A DNA stretch of 64,000 bases from Oscillospiraceae bacterium. Lineage in GTDB: Bacteria; Bacillota; Clostridia; Oscillospirales; Ruminococcaceae. The stretch lies in assembly GCA_024404815.1 (NCBI GenBank), contig JAKSPL010000001.1, forward strand, positions 62,001 to 126,000. Direction: 5' to 3'. The position numbers and the translations under genes were made by a program. Position 1 is the first letter of the stretch, and every line of letters begins with the position of its first letter. Below, piece by piece: positions 43,550 through 52,557 of the stretch. The notes under the pieces were generated by a model. That model had not been told where the DNA came from and did no database searches. It worked only from the letters and a program-made list of their open reading frames with translations.

Positions 43550-44323
43550 TCAGATTTCCGCCTTGATTTTTGCAATCGCTCCTTTTTCCAAACGAGAAAC
43601 CTGCGCCTGTGAAATCCCGATTTCAGAAGCAACTTCCATCTGCGTTTTTCCCTGCAAAAATCGTCGGTTCAGGATGCTCTGTTCACGCGGTGAAAGTTTA
43701 CGAATTGCCTCTCGAATCGTCATTTCATGAAGCCAGGATTCATCTGTGTTCGGGTCGCTGATCTGATCAATCAGATAGAGCGTATCGCCCGAATCAGAGT
43801 AGAGCGGTTCGAACAGCGAAACAGGGTCAGACACACTTTCCAAAGCCATGACAACATCCGCCCGCTCTTCACCGATCCGCTGCGCAATATCCTCCACATT
43901 TGGTTCACGGCCATATGCCAGTGTGAGTTGTTCTTTCGCCTGCATCGCCTTGTACGCCAAATCACGCAGAGAACGGCTGACCTTGACTGTATGATAATCG
44001 CGTAAATAACGCCGCAGTTCGCCGGAAATCATCGGCACACAGTACGTTGAAAAACGTACTTCTTTCGTTAAATCGAAATTTTCGATGGCTTTCATCAGAC
44101 CTATCACGCCAATCTGAAAAAGGTCGTCCATATCCTCGCCGCGCCCGGAAAAACGCTGAATGACCGACAGCACAAGGCGCAGATTTCCCTGTATCAGCCG
44201 ATCACGGGCAAGCTTACTTCCTGTATCCTGATATTCACGTAAAAGCTGCATTTTTTCACTTTCTTTCAGGACTTCCAGTTTTGATGTGTCGATACCTGAA
44301 ATGACAACTTTCTGATACGCCAT
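43550..44323 (-). CDS. sigG: Sporulation sigma factor SigG
   Basis: A 257-residue sigma-70-family protein. The N-terminus MAYQKVVISGIDTSKLEVL is the SigG-specific leader. Region 2 contains FQIGVIGLMKAIENFDLTKE, and region 4 QMEVASEIGISQAQVSRLE. In Bacilli and Clostridia SigG drives late forespore genes. Here it is a single gene, not next to sigE or spoIIGA. SigF is similar, but the leader favours SigG. Its presence with yabP, yabQ and spoVG suggests that the lineage keeps at least part of a sporulation programme. Confidence 0.9.
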   Translation of the reverse strand: MAYQKVVISGIDTSKLEVLKESEKMQLLREYQDTGSKLARDRLIQGNLRLVLSVIQRFSGRGEDMDDLFQIGVIGLMKAIENFDLTKEVRFSTYCVPMISGELRRYLRDYHTVKVSRSLRDLAYKAMQAKEQLTLAYGREPNVEDIAQRIGEERADVVMALESVSDPVSLFEPLYSDSGDTLYLIDQISDPNTDESWLHEMTIREAIRKLSPREQSILNRRFLQGKTQMEVASEIGISQAQVSRLEKGAIAKIKAEI

Positions 44324-44389
44324 ACAATCGCCTCATTTCGTGAGAATAAGGCTAGTATTGCCCAATCAGAGCAAAATAATCCAAATTGC

Positions 44390-44418
44390 TTGACACATCA
44401 AAAATATTGTGGTATGAT
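44390..44418 (+). promoter_or_regulatory. Promoter of the anion permease gene
   Basis: TTGACA, a 17-bp spacer and TATGAT, with a leader of ~95 nt lacking clear structure. Confidence 0.75.
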
Positions 44419-44518
44419 GTTTCAGGTCAAAAAGCGGCTGTTATTCCACAAGAACGTGTTCGTTCAGTTATTTATCAAAGATAAAGAAAAACGTAAGATT
44501 TAATCAAAGAGGATTTGT

Positions 44519-45637
44519 ATGAATACCATTCGTTTTTTTTGGAAGCATCAACCTGTTTTGTGCATCGCCGCTGTGCTTACCCTCATTTCCATGTTCTTTG
44601 TACCGCCATCTCTCCACTATTTCGATTATATTAACGCAAATACGTTGATATTATTATTTGCACTTATGGGAGCTGTCGCAGGGCTCAGAATGTGCGGAGT
44701 ATTCAAAAAAATGGCGTCTGTTTTAACACAAAAATGCAATTCGTCACGTAGACTTGCTTTTTTCATGATGACAATTTGTTTTATAATGTCCATGTTCATC
44801 ACCAATGACGTTGCATTGCTCACCTTTGTACCAATCACATTGCTTATATATAGCGAATCTTCTGAAAAATCCTGTAATCTTGCACTCATATGGACGGTCA
44901 TTCTGGAAACTGTTGCGGCAAATCTCGGAAGCATGCTGCTTCCGACCGGAAATCCGCAAAATATTTATATTTGCTCATTCTATTCTATGACTCCAAGCGA
45001 ATTGATACAAGTATTGCTGCCATATGGAATCATTGCATATGCGTTACTTTGTTTATCCATACTCCTGTTGCCGAAATGTCAGATAGACGCAAAAGAAGAT
45101 AAAGCAACATCCAACAAATTTTCGTGGAAAACTACCATTTGCTGCATCCTCGTTTTTATCATTTCGCTACTGACAGTTGCAGGAAATGTTCCCTCTCTAT
45201 TCTGCTTTATTAGTGCAATTGTTCTGTTGGCAATTGCAAGTCCCAGAATATTTATAAAAATTGATTATATGCTTCTGGCGACTTTTGTTTGCTTTTTTAT
45301 ATTTACCGGAAATCTCGGAAGCATCGATCAGATTCGAAATTTGATATCGCAAATTTTGACTGATCACGAATTAACAATCAGTATCCTATGCTCACAAGTA
45401 TTCAGCAATGTACCGGCAGCCATTTTGTTATCAGGGTTTACAAACGAAGCAAAACTCCTGCTGACAGGTGTCAATCTCGGCGGACTCGGAACACCAATCG
45501 CATCTATGGCCAGCCTAATTTCATTCCAGCTGTATTCAAATGAAAAGCACGAATTATCAGGAAAATATATGGTTCGATTTCTAATCTACAACTTTCTATT
45601 ATTAGCAATTCTCTATGTCGTATCTCTAATATTATAA
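44519..45637 (+). CDS. ArsB/NhaD/CitM-superfamily anion permease
   Basis: A 372-residue polytopic membrane protein with about 10 helices and internal pseudo-symmetry. Conserved loop features are TNDVALLTFVPI in the first half, the helix-break NLGSMLLPTGNPQNI, and SNVPAAILLSGF followed by GGLGTPIASMASL in the second half. These are hallmarks of the ion transporter superfamily (ArsB, NhaD, SLC13). The substrate could be arsenite, Na+/H+ or a dicarboxylate and is not decided by sequence. Codon use is somewhat more AT-rich than in its neighbours, a weak hint of separate origin. Confidence 0.85.
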   Translation: MNTIRFFWKHQPVLCIAAVLTLISMFFVPPSLHYFDYINANTLILLFALMGAVAGLRMCGVFKKMASVLTQKCNSSRRLAFFMMTICFIMSMFITNDVALLTFVPITLLIYSESSEKSCNLALIWTVILETVAANLGSMLLPTGNPQNIYICSFYSMTPSELIQVLLPYGIIAYALLCLSILLLPKCQIDAKEDKATSNKFSWKTTICCILVFIISLLTVAGNVPSLFCFISAIVLLAIASPRIFIKIDYMLLATFVCFFIFTGNLGSIDQIRNLISQILTDHELTISILCSQVFSNVPAAILLSGFTNEAKLLLTGVNLGGLGTPIASMASLISFQLYSNEKHELSGKYMVRFLIYNFLLLAILYVVSLIL

Positions 45638-45644
45638 AATAAGA

Positions 45645-45690
45645 AAGCACGCAAACAATTAAGTTTCGCGTGCTTCCTTTTTATTTTACA
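45645..45690 (+). terminator. Terminator after the anion permease gene
   Basis: The stem AAGCACGC/GCGTGCTT and a T-rich tail. Confidence 0.75.
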
Positions 45691-45719
45691 TAAATTATTA
45701 AAAAGTACAAATCTCTCAA

Positions 45720-45986
45720 TCAGAGTTTTACCATCGCATCGATTTTCGGTGTAATCATCAGTGCAAGGATGAGGAAAAAGCCCTGAATTACGTACATATG
45801 GAAATTCAATGTGAGCTTTAATTGCACGAAAATAAGGTCTAAATCGATTTCATCGAATCCAAAATGAGCACTTTTACCAAGGAAAGCAATCAGTCCATAC
45901 GATGACCCGGCAAAATATTCGCCGACAAATGCGCCAAGAATCGCAGCAAATGCGATCATAAAAAATAGAATAATTCTATACTTCAT
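45720..45986 (-). CDS. DUF4321-type small membrane protein
   Basis: An 88-residue protein with a hydrophobic helix at each end: MKYRIILFFMIAFAAILGAF and YVIQGFFLILALMITPKI. Between them lies GLIAFLGKSAHFGFDEIDLD. Layout and length fit DUF4321, a conserved Firmicutes family of unknown role, often near division or maf/radC-type genes. It lies 33 bp after dut and is probably the last gene of the murC operon. Confidence 0.78.
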   Translation of the reverse strand: MKYRIILFFMIAFAAILGAFVGEYFAGSSYGLIAFLGKSAHFGFDEIDLDLIFVQLKLTLNFHMYVIQGFFLILALMITPKIDAMVKL

Positions 45987-46019
45987 ATTTACAACTTCCT
46001 TTCATTTATATATAAATAC

Positions 46020-46460
46020 TTAATTCAGGCCTGTCGAGCCAAATCCGCCATCACCACGTTCGGTTTCTTTTAGTTCATTGGTTGAATTAGTTTCAGGATA
46101 TATAATCGGAACTGTAACTAACTGCGCAATTCTCATGCCGTCCGTCACGATAAATCCTTTGTCACTTTGATTAATTAAAGATACACAAATTTCTCCGCGA
46201 TAATCGGCATCTACCACTCCAACTCCGTTTGTGAGCGCAACTCCATATTTGCACGCAAGACCGGATCGAGCGAAAATCAGCAAAGATACGTTCAAATCAG
46301 AAGGTTCACATGCAACACCCGTTGGAATCATCTGAAACGAATGGGGCGGAATCTTACAAGGTTCTGGTAAGCATGCATACAAATCAAGGCCTGCACTTTG
46401 AGCCGTAGCTCTTGTTGGCAAAATCGCGTTGCTGCGAAGTTTTTGAAAATTCAGTACCAT
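46020..46460 (-). CDS. dut: Deoxyuridine triphosphatase
   Basis: A 146-residue trimeric enzyme hydrolysing dUTP to dUMP and pyrophosphate. The five family motifs are present: AGLDLYA, ARSGLACKYGVAL, NGVGVVDADYRGEI, RIAQLV and the C-terminal GDGGFGSTG that closes the active site. The ATG at 46460 is 5 bp from GAGG and is preferred over the GTG at 46466. It follows the U32 peptidase gene by 7 bp. Confidence 0.94.
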   Translation of the reverse strand: MVLNFQKLRSNAILPTRATAQSAGLDLYACLPEPCKIPPHSFQMIPTGVACEPSDLNVSLLIFARSGLACKYGVALTNGVGVVDADYRGEICVSLINQSDKGFIVTDGMRIAQLVTVPIIYPETNSTNELKETERGDGGFGSTGLN

Positions 46461-46467
46461 ACGCACC

Positions 46468-48573
46468 TCACGTTAAATGTTCAATATGTAATCCACGACA
46501 GTATTCGTTCGGTCGATATAACTGTCCGTTTGACAAAAACGATTTTACAATATCGTGAACCTCTTCAGGTTCTTCATCAGACATTTGTAAGAGAATAAAC
46601 GAAGCATTTCGAAGCAAATTTTGCTTATCTGCAAGCCAAATAGGTATTGAATTAAAAATTTCAGAATAATCAGGCTTGTCTTCGTATCGCGTACAGTCCA
46701 CAAAAAGATTTTTGCCCATGCGGTCATGTAGAACATGCTCACATTTTGCGCATCCGATCTGCGCTTGAATCGGGCAATTCCTAGTTAACATAAATGGCAA
46801 TTTTCCGTACGCAAATGTCCCGAGTCGCATACTTCCGAAAGCGCTGTTCCCAGTTATATTATTTATCATTTCTGGAGATACAACGTCATCCTCACAATTC
46901 GCAAAGGGAAAATCAGAGCTACACCAAGAGTTACTATAATGGAGCCCAAGACCTCCGTGCAGTTGCATTCCGATTTTCTCGCCTAAAGCAGCCGCGCCAA
47001 GATGATTGCACAGAATTCTCGTAAATCCATTGTTTTTTGCTGATTTAAGCATATGAATTATGTCTGTTTCGCCCAGAATAAATCTCGGTGGAATCACAAT
47101 ACATCGTTCTGGAGAAAAAGACTGTTTGGTCGCCATATATTGTGAAACAAGATTTAACGGAATCAAAAGATACTCAATTTCATTTGTTAGATCGTCTAAT
47201 TTGTCCAACTGCTTTAAGGAACGAATTTGCAGGCGAATCTTAGCAGTCAAGTCTAATTTCTTTGAAGATACGATATTTTCGATTACCGGAACCGTTTGAT
47301 GATGTGGTGTGTGCTTTTCAATACGAAAATAATCCATCGCCGCAACCGCTTCGCGTCGCAGAGCATTCAATTCAGACGCCGGAAGCATCGTTTTACCATC
47401 AGTCTCCGCGGACACTTCGCCGCAGGAATATATCGTATCTCCTAATTTTTCAAACTGTTTTCGCAGTTGTTCCAAATCAGTCGGACGGTTCTTCGCCGTC
47501 TGTGGAACAGCACCGGTCACAGTTCTCGAGTTTCCCTCTGCATCCGATACCCGTAAACTGCTCGGTTCGTTCGGATACAATGTAAATTTTGCATTCAAAC
47601 AGACGATTTTGCGTGGTTTCTGATAATATTTCCGCAGATTGTCCAACACAACCTGCGCGGCAAGTACATCCTCTTTTCCACGCATTCCGAACATCGCTTT
47701 CCGTTGATTGGTGAAATAACCGTCTGTAAAACCACTGCGTGAAAATACAGACTGTAATTCGCTGATGTTCGGTTTTCCACCGTCCAGCGCAGTTCTATAT
47801 GCCGTCACAGCCGCCGCCACATACTCAGGACGCTTCATTCTGCCTTCTATTTTCAACGATGATACACCGATTTCGCATAGTTTGTCAACGTGACTGACTA
47901 AGCACATATCTTTCAATGACAGCGCGTGGGCATCCTTGATTTTCGGATCCGCTGTAAACGGAAGTCTGCACGGCTGGGCGCATCTCCCGCGGTTTGCACT
48001 GCGTCCGCCCATGCCTGCTGAGATCCAGCATTGTCCCGACACCGACATACAGTGTGCGCCGTGGACGAACACTTCTATTTCTATCCCAAGCGCATCAGCG
48101 GCTTTGCAAAGCTCCGCAATTTTGTCACAAGACAATTCTCTCGCAAGAACTGCACGGCAAAATCCCATCTTCTTTGCCATTTCCAAGCCGCCAACTGTAT
48201 GGATCGTCATTTGCGTTGATGCGTGCAGCGGCATTGTTGGGATTCGACGTTTCAGATACGCAGCTACGCCAAAATCCTGTACGATACAAGCATCGACTCC
48301 TGCATCAGCCATCACTTCAATCAGATGATCAAGCGCAGGAAACTCGTCGTCAAACACCAGCGTATTGACTGCAAGATACAGCTTTACATCCGATAAATGA
48401 CACAGCTTTGCGGCTTCCTTGAGAGCAATATCGTCAAAATTTTTTGCACTGGCGCGCGCCGAAAACTGTCTTGCTCCGACGTACACCGCATCTACTCCGC
48501 AGCGAATTGCCGCTTGCAGCGACTCCATACTGCCGGCAGGTGCAAGCAGTTCAGGTCGCCGATTCTTCTGCAT
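46468..48573 (-). CDS. U32 family peptidase-like protein (RlhA/YhbU group)
   Basis: A 701-residue protein with the U32 core: PELLAPAGSMESLQAAI, GADAVYVGARQFSARA-type segment (here GVDAVYVGARQFSARAS), and the cysteine motif CMSVSGQCWISAGMGGRSAN followed by RGRCAQPCRLPF. This motif binds an iron-sulfur centre in family members that hydroxylate RNA. Bacterial U32 proteins are now tied to tRNA or rRNA C5-hydroxylation rather than proteolysis. Its start ATG at 48573 lies inside the end of zapA (23-bp overlap), so translation is coupled. Confidence 0.87.
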   Translation of the reverse strand: MQKNRRPELLAPAGSMESLQAAIRCGVDAVYVGARQFSARASAKNFDDIALKEAAKLCHLSDVKLYLAVNTLVFDDEFPALDHLIEVMADAGVDACIVQDFGVAAYLKRRIPTMPLHASTQMTIHTVGGLEMAKKMGFCRAVLARELSCDKIAELCKAADALGIEIEVFVHGAHCMSVSGQCWISAGMGGRSANRGRCAQPCRLPFTADPKIKDAHALSLKDMCLVSHVDKLCEIGVSSLKIEGRMKRPEYVAAAVTAYRTALDGGKPNISELQSVFSRSGFTDGYFTNQRKAMFGMRGKEDVLAAQVVLDNLRKYYQKPRKIVCLNAKFTLYPNEPSSLRVSDAEGNSRTVTGAVPQTAKNRPTDLEQLRKQFEKLGDTIYSCGEVSAETDGKTMLPASELNALRREAVAAMDYFRIEKHTPHHQTVPVIENIVSSKKLDLTAKIRLQIRSLKQLDKLDDLTNEIEYLLIPLNLVSQYMATKQSFSPERCIVIPPRFILGETDIIHMLKSAKNNGFTRILCNHLGAAALGEKIGMQLHGGLGLHYSNSWCSSDFPFANCEDDVVSPEMINNITGNSAFGSMRLGTFAYGKLPFMLTRNCPIQAQIGCAKCEHVLHDRMGKNLFVDCTRYEDKPDYSEIFNSIPIWLADKQNLLRNASFILLQMSDEEPEEVHDIVKSFLSNGQLYRPNEYCRGLHIEHLT

Positions 48574-49027
48574 CTGCGTCTGTTTCAGCAGCGGACGTTT
48601 CCGCTTCCTGCTCCTTTGTATTCTCGGCAGGCTTTTCGTCCTTCTGCGCCGCCATATCTTCATCAAAGCTGACCTTCAAATCGCGCAGCTTCAACTGATT
48701 TTCCAGCTGTTCGACCTTAGCACGCAGAACATCAACCTCACGCATGACTGCATCTCGCTCCAGGCGCACTTTTCCTGCCTCGTCCACATACTCCTTGACC
48801 TGCGAACGAATCACTTCGATGTTGTTGTTCGCTTTGGTCAGCTCATCCATCGTGGACAATGCAACCATCATTACCGCAGAATGCACGGAAACACGTTTGT
48901 TTGACTCGGTAATATCCGAGATGCGCTTCTCCAGCGTTTTTGCCAGCTGATACACATAGCTTGGTGCATCCTCCGTCTGGAGTACATACTCTTTTCCGCA
49001 AAGTACGACTTTCAATCTGTTCAGCAT
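48551..49027 (-). CDS. zapA: Cell division protein ZapA-like
   Basis: A 158-residue protein starting MLNRLKVVLCGKEYVLQTED after GAAAGGA. The N-terminal ~45 residues form the ZapA globular head (YVYQLAKTLEKRISDI). A long coiled coil (~70-125) follows, then an acidic Glu/Ala-rich tail. ZapA bundles FtsZ protofilaments at the division site. It lies 19 bp after lexA. The coiled-coil assignment is clear; the acidic tail is longer than usual. Confidence 0.85.
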   Translation of the reverse strand: MLNRLKVVLCGKEYVLQTEDAPSYVYQLAKTLEKRISDITESNKRVSVHSAVMMVALSTMDELTKANNNIEVIRSQVKEYVDEAGKVRLERDAVMREVDVLRAKVEQLENQLKLRDLKVSFDEDMAAQKDEKPAENTKEQEAETSAAETDADAEESAT

Positions 49028-49046
49028 TGTTCGTTTCCTTTCTCTC

Positions 49047-49634
49047 TCAAGATTCCAAATATCGGATGAGGGCGACAACCTTACCCAAAATTGCCGCTTC
49101 CTGCACGAAAATTGGTTCCATAGTATCATTTTCCGGCTGTAGCCGATAGCCGCCGTTCTCTTTATAAAAACGCTTGACTGTTGCCTCCTCGCCGCCGACG
49201 AGAACGACCACAATTTCGCCGTTTTCTGCAACATCGCATTGCTCAACAACCACAATATCGCCGTCAAGAATGCCTGCGTTGATCATGCTTTCGCCGCGCA
49301 CACGCAGTGCAAACAGTTCACCCTCGTAACTGCGCTCAGGAACATAACTCAGATAATCCGTGATATTCTCGATCGCGGTAATCGGCTGTCCTGCGGTTAC
49401 GGTTCCAATCAGCGGCACATTTACTGCGCTTCTGCCGTGCAGCCGAATGGCACGGTTCTGATTGTCCATCTTGTCAAGATAGCCCTCCTCGACCAGCAGA
49501 TTGATATATCGATGTGCGGTCGATGTGGAACGGATGCCGAGTGCCGCGCAGATCTCTCTGACTGTCGGCGCATATCCGTCATCAATGCGAGAACGGATAT
49601 ATCTATAGATTTCGCGTGCTTTTTCGTTCAGCAT
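49047..49634 (-). CDS. lexA: LexA SOS repressor
   Basis: A 195-residue repressor-protease. The winged helix-turn-helix is at ~1-65 (PTVREICAALGIRSTSTAHR). The cleavage site is Ala-Gly in GTVTAGQP (~85). The catalytic Ser is in RGESMINAGI (~120) and Lys in EEATVKRF (~157). RecA-stimulated self-cleavage relieves repression of repair genes. It is located between murC and zapA with 19-bp gaps on each side. I found no clear LexA box upstream of murC. Confidence 0.95.
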   Translation of the reverse strand: MLNEKAREIYRYIRSRIDDGYAPTVREICAALGIRSTSTAHRYINLLVEEGYLDKMDNQNRAIRLHGRSAVNVPLIGTVTAGQPITAIENITDYLSYVPERSYEGELFALRVRGESMINAGILDGDIVVVEQCDVAENGEIVVVLVGGEEATVKRFYKENGGYRLQPENDTMEPIFVQEAAILGKVVALIRYLES

Positions 49635-49653
49635 ATGCAGACATCCTTTCGTT

Positions 49654-51072
49654 TCAGACGTTCTTCTGCGCCAAGCGTTCCGCAATCAGCTTCGAAAGCT
49701 TGTTGACATCGCCGCATCCAAGCGTGATAATCAAATCGCCCTCTTTTGCAGTTTCACAGACCTTTTCGCAAATATCATCAAAATTGCGGTATTTTCTTGT
49801 GTCATTTTCCGCTTCTGTTTCGTCCTGCGGAATCCAGATACAGCCGTCAATTTTTTCTGCCAGATTTCTGGTATATACGCCAACTTCATTCGTTTCTCTG
49901 CCGCCCATAATGTCAGTCAATGCGACAATATCGGCAATCGAAAGTGCATCTGCAAAGTCGTTCAGCAGGCGTTTGGTACGGGTATATGTGAACGGCTGAT
50001 GCACCGCGATCACTCGTTTGAAAGGCATTGCCTTTGCTGCGCGGAGTGTCGCCGCGATCTCCGCAGGATGGTGTGCATAGTCGTCCGCGACCACAATGCC
50101 TGCGACTCTGCTGTGCATCTCAAAACGGCGTTTTGCACCGTGGAATTCCAGAAGTCCTGCCGCCGCCTGCGCAAATGTCAAACCGATCAGCATTGCCGAT
50201 GCGATCGCAGCAACAGCGTTCAGAACATTGTGTCTGCCTGGAACATTCAGCGTTACCGTGCCAAGCTGTTCCTGCAAATGCCAAGCGGTAAACACCGTCT
50301 GACCTTGTGCGTTGATGGATACATCCGATGCACGCCATTCGCAGTCCGCGCCCTCACCGAAGGAGATCATAGTCTTTCCTTCCACACGCGATACCGCATC
50401 GCAGGTATTGGCATCATCGCCGTTGAAAAGGACATATTGACTTGATTTCTGTGCAAACTTTGTAAAGGACGCCTTCAGATTGTCAAGCGTCTTGAAATAT
50501 TCCATATGATCCTCGTCGATATTGAGAATGACTGCAATATCGGGAGAAAGCTGCAAAAATGTATCGACATATTCGCAAGCCTCGCAGACAAATGCCTCGC
50601 TGCTGCCTGCTCTGCCGCTGCCGCCCAGACACGGAAGTTTTCCGCCGATAACCGCCGACAGATCCACACCTGCCGTGAACAGGATCTGTGCCAGCATGGA
50701 GGAAGTGGTCGTTTTGCCGTGTGTACCCGAAATACAGACAGCTTCCTTGTACCACGAGGATACAATGCCCAGCAGTACGCTCCGTTCCATCATGTCCACA
50801 CCGCTTGCTTCTGCGGCGGCACGTTCAGGATTCGTTTTTGCGATTGCAGCAGAATAGACCACAAGGTCTGCACCTTCCAGATTCTCCGCACGCTGTCCCA
50901 AAAATACGGGAATTCCCATGCTTCGAACCGCGGCAAGCGTGTCGGTTTCGTTGTTGTCCGAACCCGTCAGATAATACCCTTTTGCGTGCAGTACCTGTGC
51001 CAGCGGATACATTCCGGAACCGCCGATACCGATCATATGGATATGTTTCTTGCCGCTCAAAATGCTATTCAT
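49654..51072 (-). CDS. murC: UDP-N-acetylmuramate-L-alanine ligase
   Basis: A 472-residue peptidoglycan enzyme that adds L-Ala to UDP-MurNAc using ATP. Motifs: the N-terminal Rossmann GIGGSGMYPLAQVL, P-loop GTHGKTTTSSMLA (~112), NIDEDHMEYF, and DDYAHHPAEIAATL near the C-terminal domain. The ATG at 51072 is 9 bp from AAAGGA; the TTG just before it is unlikely. It leads the operon murC-lexA-zapA-U32-dut-DUF4321. Confidence 0.96.
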   Translation of the reverse strand: MNSILSGKKHIHMIGIGGSGMYPLAQVLHAKGYYLTGSDNNETDTLAAVRSMGIPVFLGQRAENLEGADLVVYSAAIAKTNPERAAAEASGVDMMERSVLLGIVSSWYKEAVCISGTHGKTTTSSMLAQILFTAGVDLSAVIGGKLPCLGGSGRAGSSEAFVCEACEYVDTFLQLSPDIAVILNIDEDHMEYFKTLDNLKASFTKFAQKSSQYVLFNGDDANTCDAVSRVEGKTMISFGEGADCEWRASDVSINAQGQTVFTAWHLQEQLGTVTLNVPGRHNVLNAVAAIASAMLIGLTFAQAAAGLLEFHGAKRRFEMHSRVAGIVVADDYAHHPAEIAATLRAAKAMPFKRVIAVHQPFTYTRTKRLLNDFADALSIADIVALTDIMGGRETNEVGVYTRNLAEKIDGCIWIPQDETEAENDTRKYRNFDDICEKVCETAKEGDLIITLGCGDVNKLSKLIAERLAQKNV

Positions 51073-51303
51073 CAATAATTCATCCTTTTCTCACTTATAA
51101 TTTTCACAAAACGAACACAATACTATGATATGATAACTCCAATCGAATCCAATTCGCTTTGTGAAACGGATTTCTTTCCGCTGCACGACACAACCCTGCG
51201 GCGGTCGTACCATGCCATCGAACTATAATCTGAGCTTGACATACAATCTCTGCCCGTAATCAGAACTACGGCATTCTTTATTCGACACAGAAAGGAAACC
51301 ACT

Positions 51304-51636
51304 ATGGAAATCACCGATTTGAAAATTCGCAAAATGATGACCGAAGGCCGTCTGCGTGCGATCGTGTCTGTAACACTGGATCAGATGCTTGCACTACACG
51401 ACATCAAGGTTGTACAGGGAGAAGAACGTCTTTTTGTCGCAATGCCGAGCAGAAAAGATGAAGCCGGTATTTTCCGCGACATCGTCCATCCCATCACACC
51501 GGCAGCCCGTCAGTATTTCGAGAGCCAGATTCTGGAAGCCTACAGCCAGCAGCTTGCGCTGATGCAGGCGGAAACCGCAGCTTCCGCTCTGACAGAATCC
51601 GAAGAAGCTCCTGTCGAATCCACCGACGCTGAATGA
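51304..51636 (+). CDS. spoVG: Septation/sporulation regulator SpoVG
   Basis: A 110-residue protein whose first ~80 residues match SpoVG: MEITDLKIRKMMTEGRLRAI, VSVTLDQMLALHDIKVV, and FRDIVHPITPAARQY. SpoVG binds RNA/DNA and affects septation, capsule and virulence genes, in non-sporulating species too. The Glu/Ala-rich tail (~85-110) is variable. It is preceded by AAAGGAAACC and is divergent from murC. The 230-bp intergenic region holds no other gene that I can support; its promoter is not obvious. Confidence 0.93.
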   Translation: MEITDLKIRKMMTEGRLRAIVSVTLDQMLALHDIKVVQGEERLFVAMPSRKDEAGIFRDIVHPITPAARQYFESQILEAYSQQLALMQAETAASALTESEEAPVESTDAE

Positions 51637-51663
51637 TCCGTAAATTCACGAATTTTCGAAAAT

Positions 51664-51696
51664 CTGTCCTGTACATTCCGTACAGGGCAGTTTTTT
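51664..51696. terminator. Bidirectional terminator between spoVG and the NUDIX gene
   Basis: The stem CTGTCCTGTAC/GTACAGGGCAG (one G-U pair) with TTTTTT on the plus strand; it overlaps the last bases of the NUDIX gene. Confidence 0.75.
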
Positions 51697-52315
51697 ATTC
51701 GATACCCATGACCATCATCATGGTTTTCAGCAGAGCAATCTGCGTTTTGGCATCCGGGATCTTATCGCGCATGACCATTTTCACAGCATCCTGCAGCGGC
51801 ACTTTCTCAACATCGAGAAATTCGTCCTCGTCCAGCTTCTGCTCAGAAAAATGCAGTCCCTGCGCAAGATACATATAGATCACTTCTTTGTCATAAGCAG
51901 GTGTCGGGAACAGGCTGCCCAGCGGATAAATGTTGTCAGCCGTTGCGCCGACTTCCTCCAGCAGCTCGCGCTTGCCGCATTCCATCGGGTCCTCGCCGTA
52001 TTCCAGCTTGCCTGCGGGAATTTCCAGCGTTTCCGACCCGTGCGGATACCGAAACTGCCGTACCATCAGCACTTCGCCGTCCTCTGTCAGCGGTACCACG
52101 CAGGAACCGCCCGGATGATGCACCACTTCACGCAGTGCTTCATCGCCGTTTTCCAGTCTGACGGTATCTTTTGTCACTTTCAGAATTCTTCCGTCGTAAA
52201 TCATTTCCGACGAAATCTTCCGTTCTTTCAGGTGCATATCATCTGCCAGCACACAATGTCCGTTGTCATCACAATCCGCACATTGTCCGTTGCAGGTTCT
52301 CTTTTCGTCACTCAT
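51695..52315 (-). CDS. NUDIX hydrolase, ADP-ribose pyrophosphatase type
   Basis: A 206-residue enzyme. The Nudix box appears as GKLEYGEDPMECGKRELLEEVGA (first and last parts of the G-x5-E-x7-REUxEE signature), preceded by the ADPRase feature VVHHPGGSCVVPL and MVRQFRYP. Family members hydrolyse ADP-ribose to AMP and ribose-5-phosphate. The N-terminal 25 residues carry four to five cysteines (CNGQCADCDDNGHC), which could bind a metal and are not usual for the family. Confidence 0.9.
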   Translation of the reverse strand: MSDEKRTCNGQCADCDDNGHCVLADDMHLKERKISSEMIYDGRILKVTKDTVRLENGDEALREVVHHPGGSCVVPLTEDGEVLMVRQFRYPHGSETLEIPAGKLEYGEDPMECGKRELLEEVGATADNIYPLGSLFPTPAYDKEVIYMYLAQGLHFSEQKLDEDEFLDVEKVPLQDAVKMVMRDKIPDAKTQIALLKTMMMVMGIE

Positions 52316-52363
52316 AGGATCGGATTACTCCTTTTGTTTTCGATAATGAACGATACAAATATT

Positions 52364-52392
52364 ATTATACCACAACACAAACAAAATGTAAA
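52364..52392 (-). promoter_or_regulatory. Promoter of the NUDIX gene
   Basis: TTTACA, a 17-bp spacer and TATAAT, 49 bp before the start. Confidence 0.7.
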
Positions 52393-52435
52393 GGCTTTTT
52401 GGAACTTTTGTTTCGTTTTCACGGAGTTTTCACAT

Positions 52436-52465
52436 ATAAAAAGACCGTTTCCGCTGTGGAAACGG
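52436..52465 (-). terminator. Terminator of the tmcAL-yigZ operon
   Basis: The stem CCGTTTCC/GGAAACGG is followed by TCTTTTT on the minus strand. Confidence 0.75.
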
Positions 52466-52495
52466 CTCGGAACAAAAAGTGTTTCCGATGGATTT

Positions 52496-52544
52496 CGATC
52501 GGGACTCCGTCCCAAACCCTGTCAAAGGGACATTGACCCTTTGG
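52496..52544. repeat. REP-like double hairpin element (possible dispersed repeat)
   Basis: Two adjacent small palindromes, GGGACTCCGTCCC and CAAAGGGACATTGACCCTTTG, lie between the yigZ stop and its terminator. They resemble short extragenic palindromes that occur many times in Oscillospiraceae genomes, as far as I remember. Only one copy is in this window, so the repeat status is unproven. Confidence 0.35.
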
Positions 52545-52557
52545 AATCCCATTCTAT

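Noticed and set aside
51123..51303. Small ORF or tRNA in the murC-spoVG gap
   Set aside because: No cloverleaf could be drawn and the 69-codon frame overlaps the spoVG start on the other strand.
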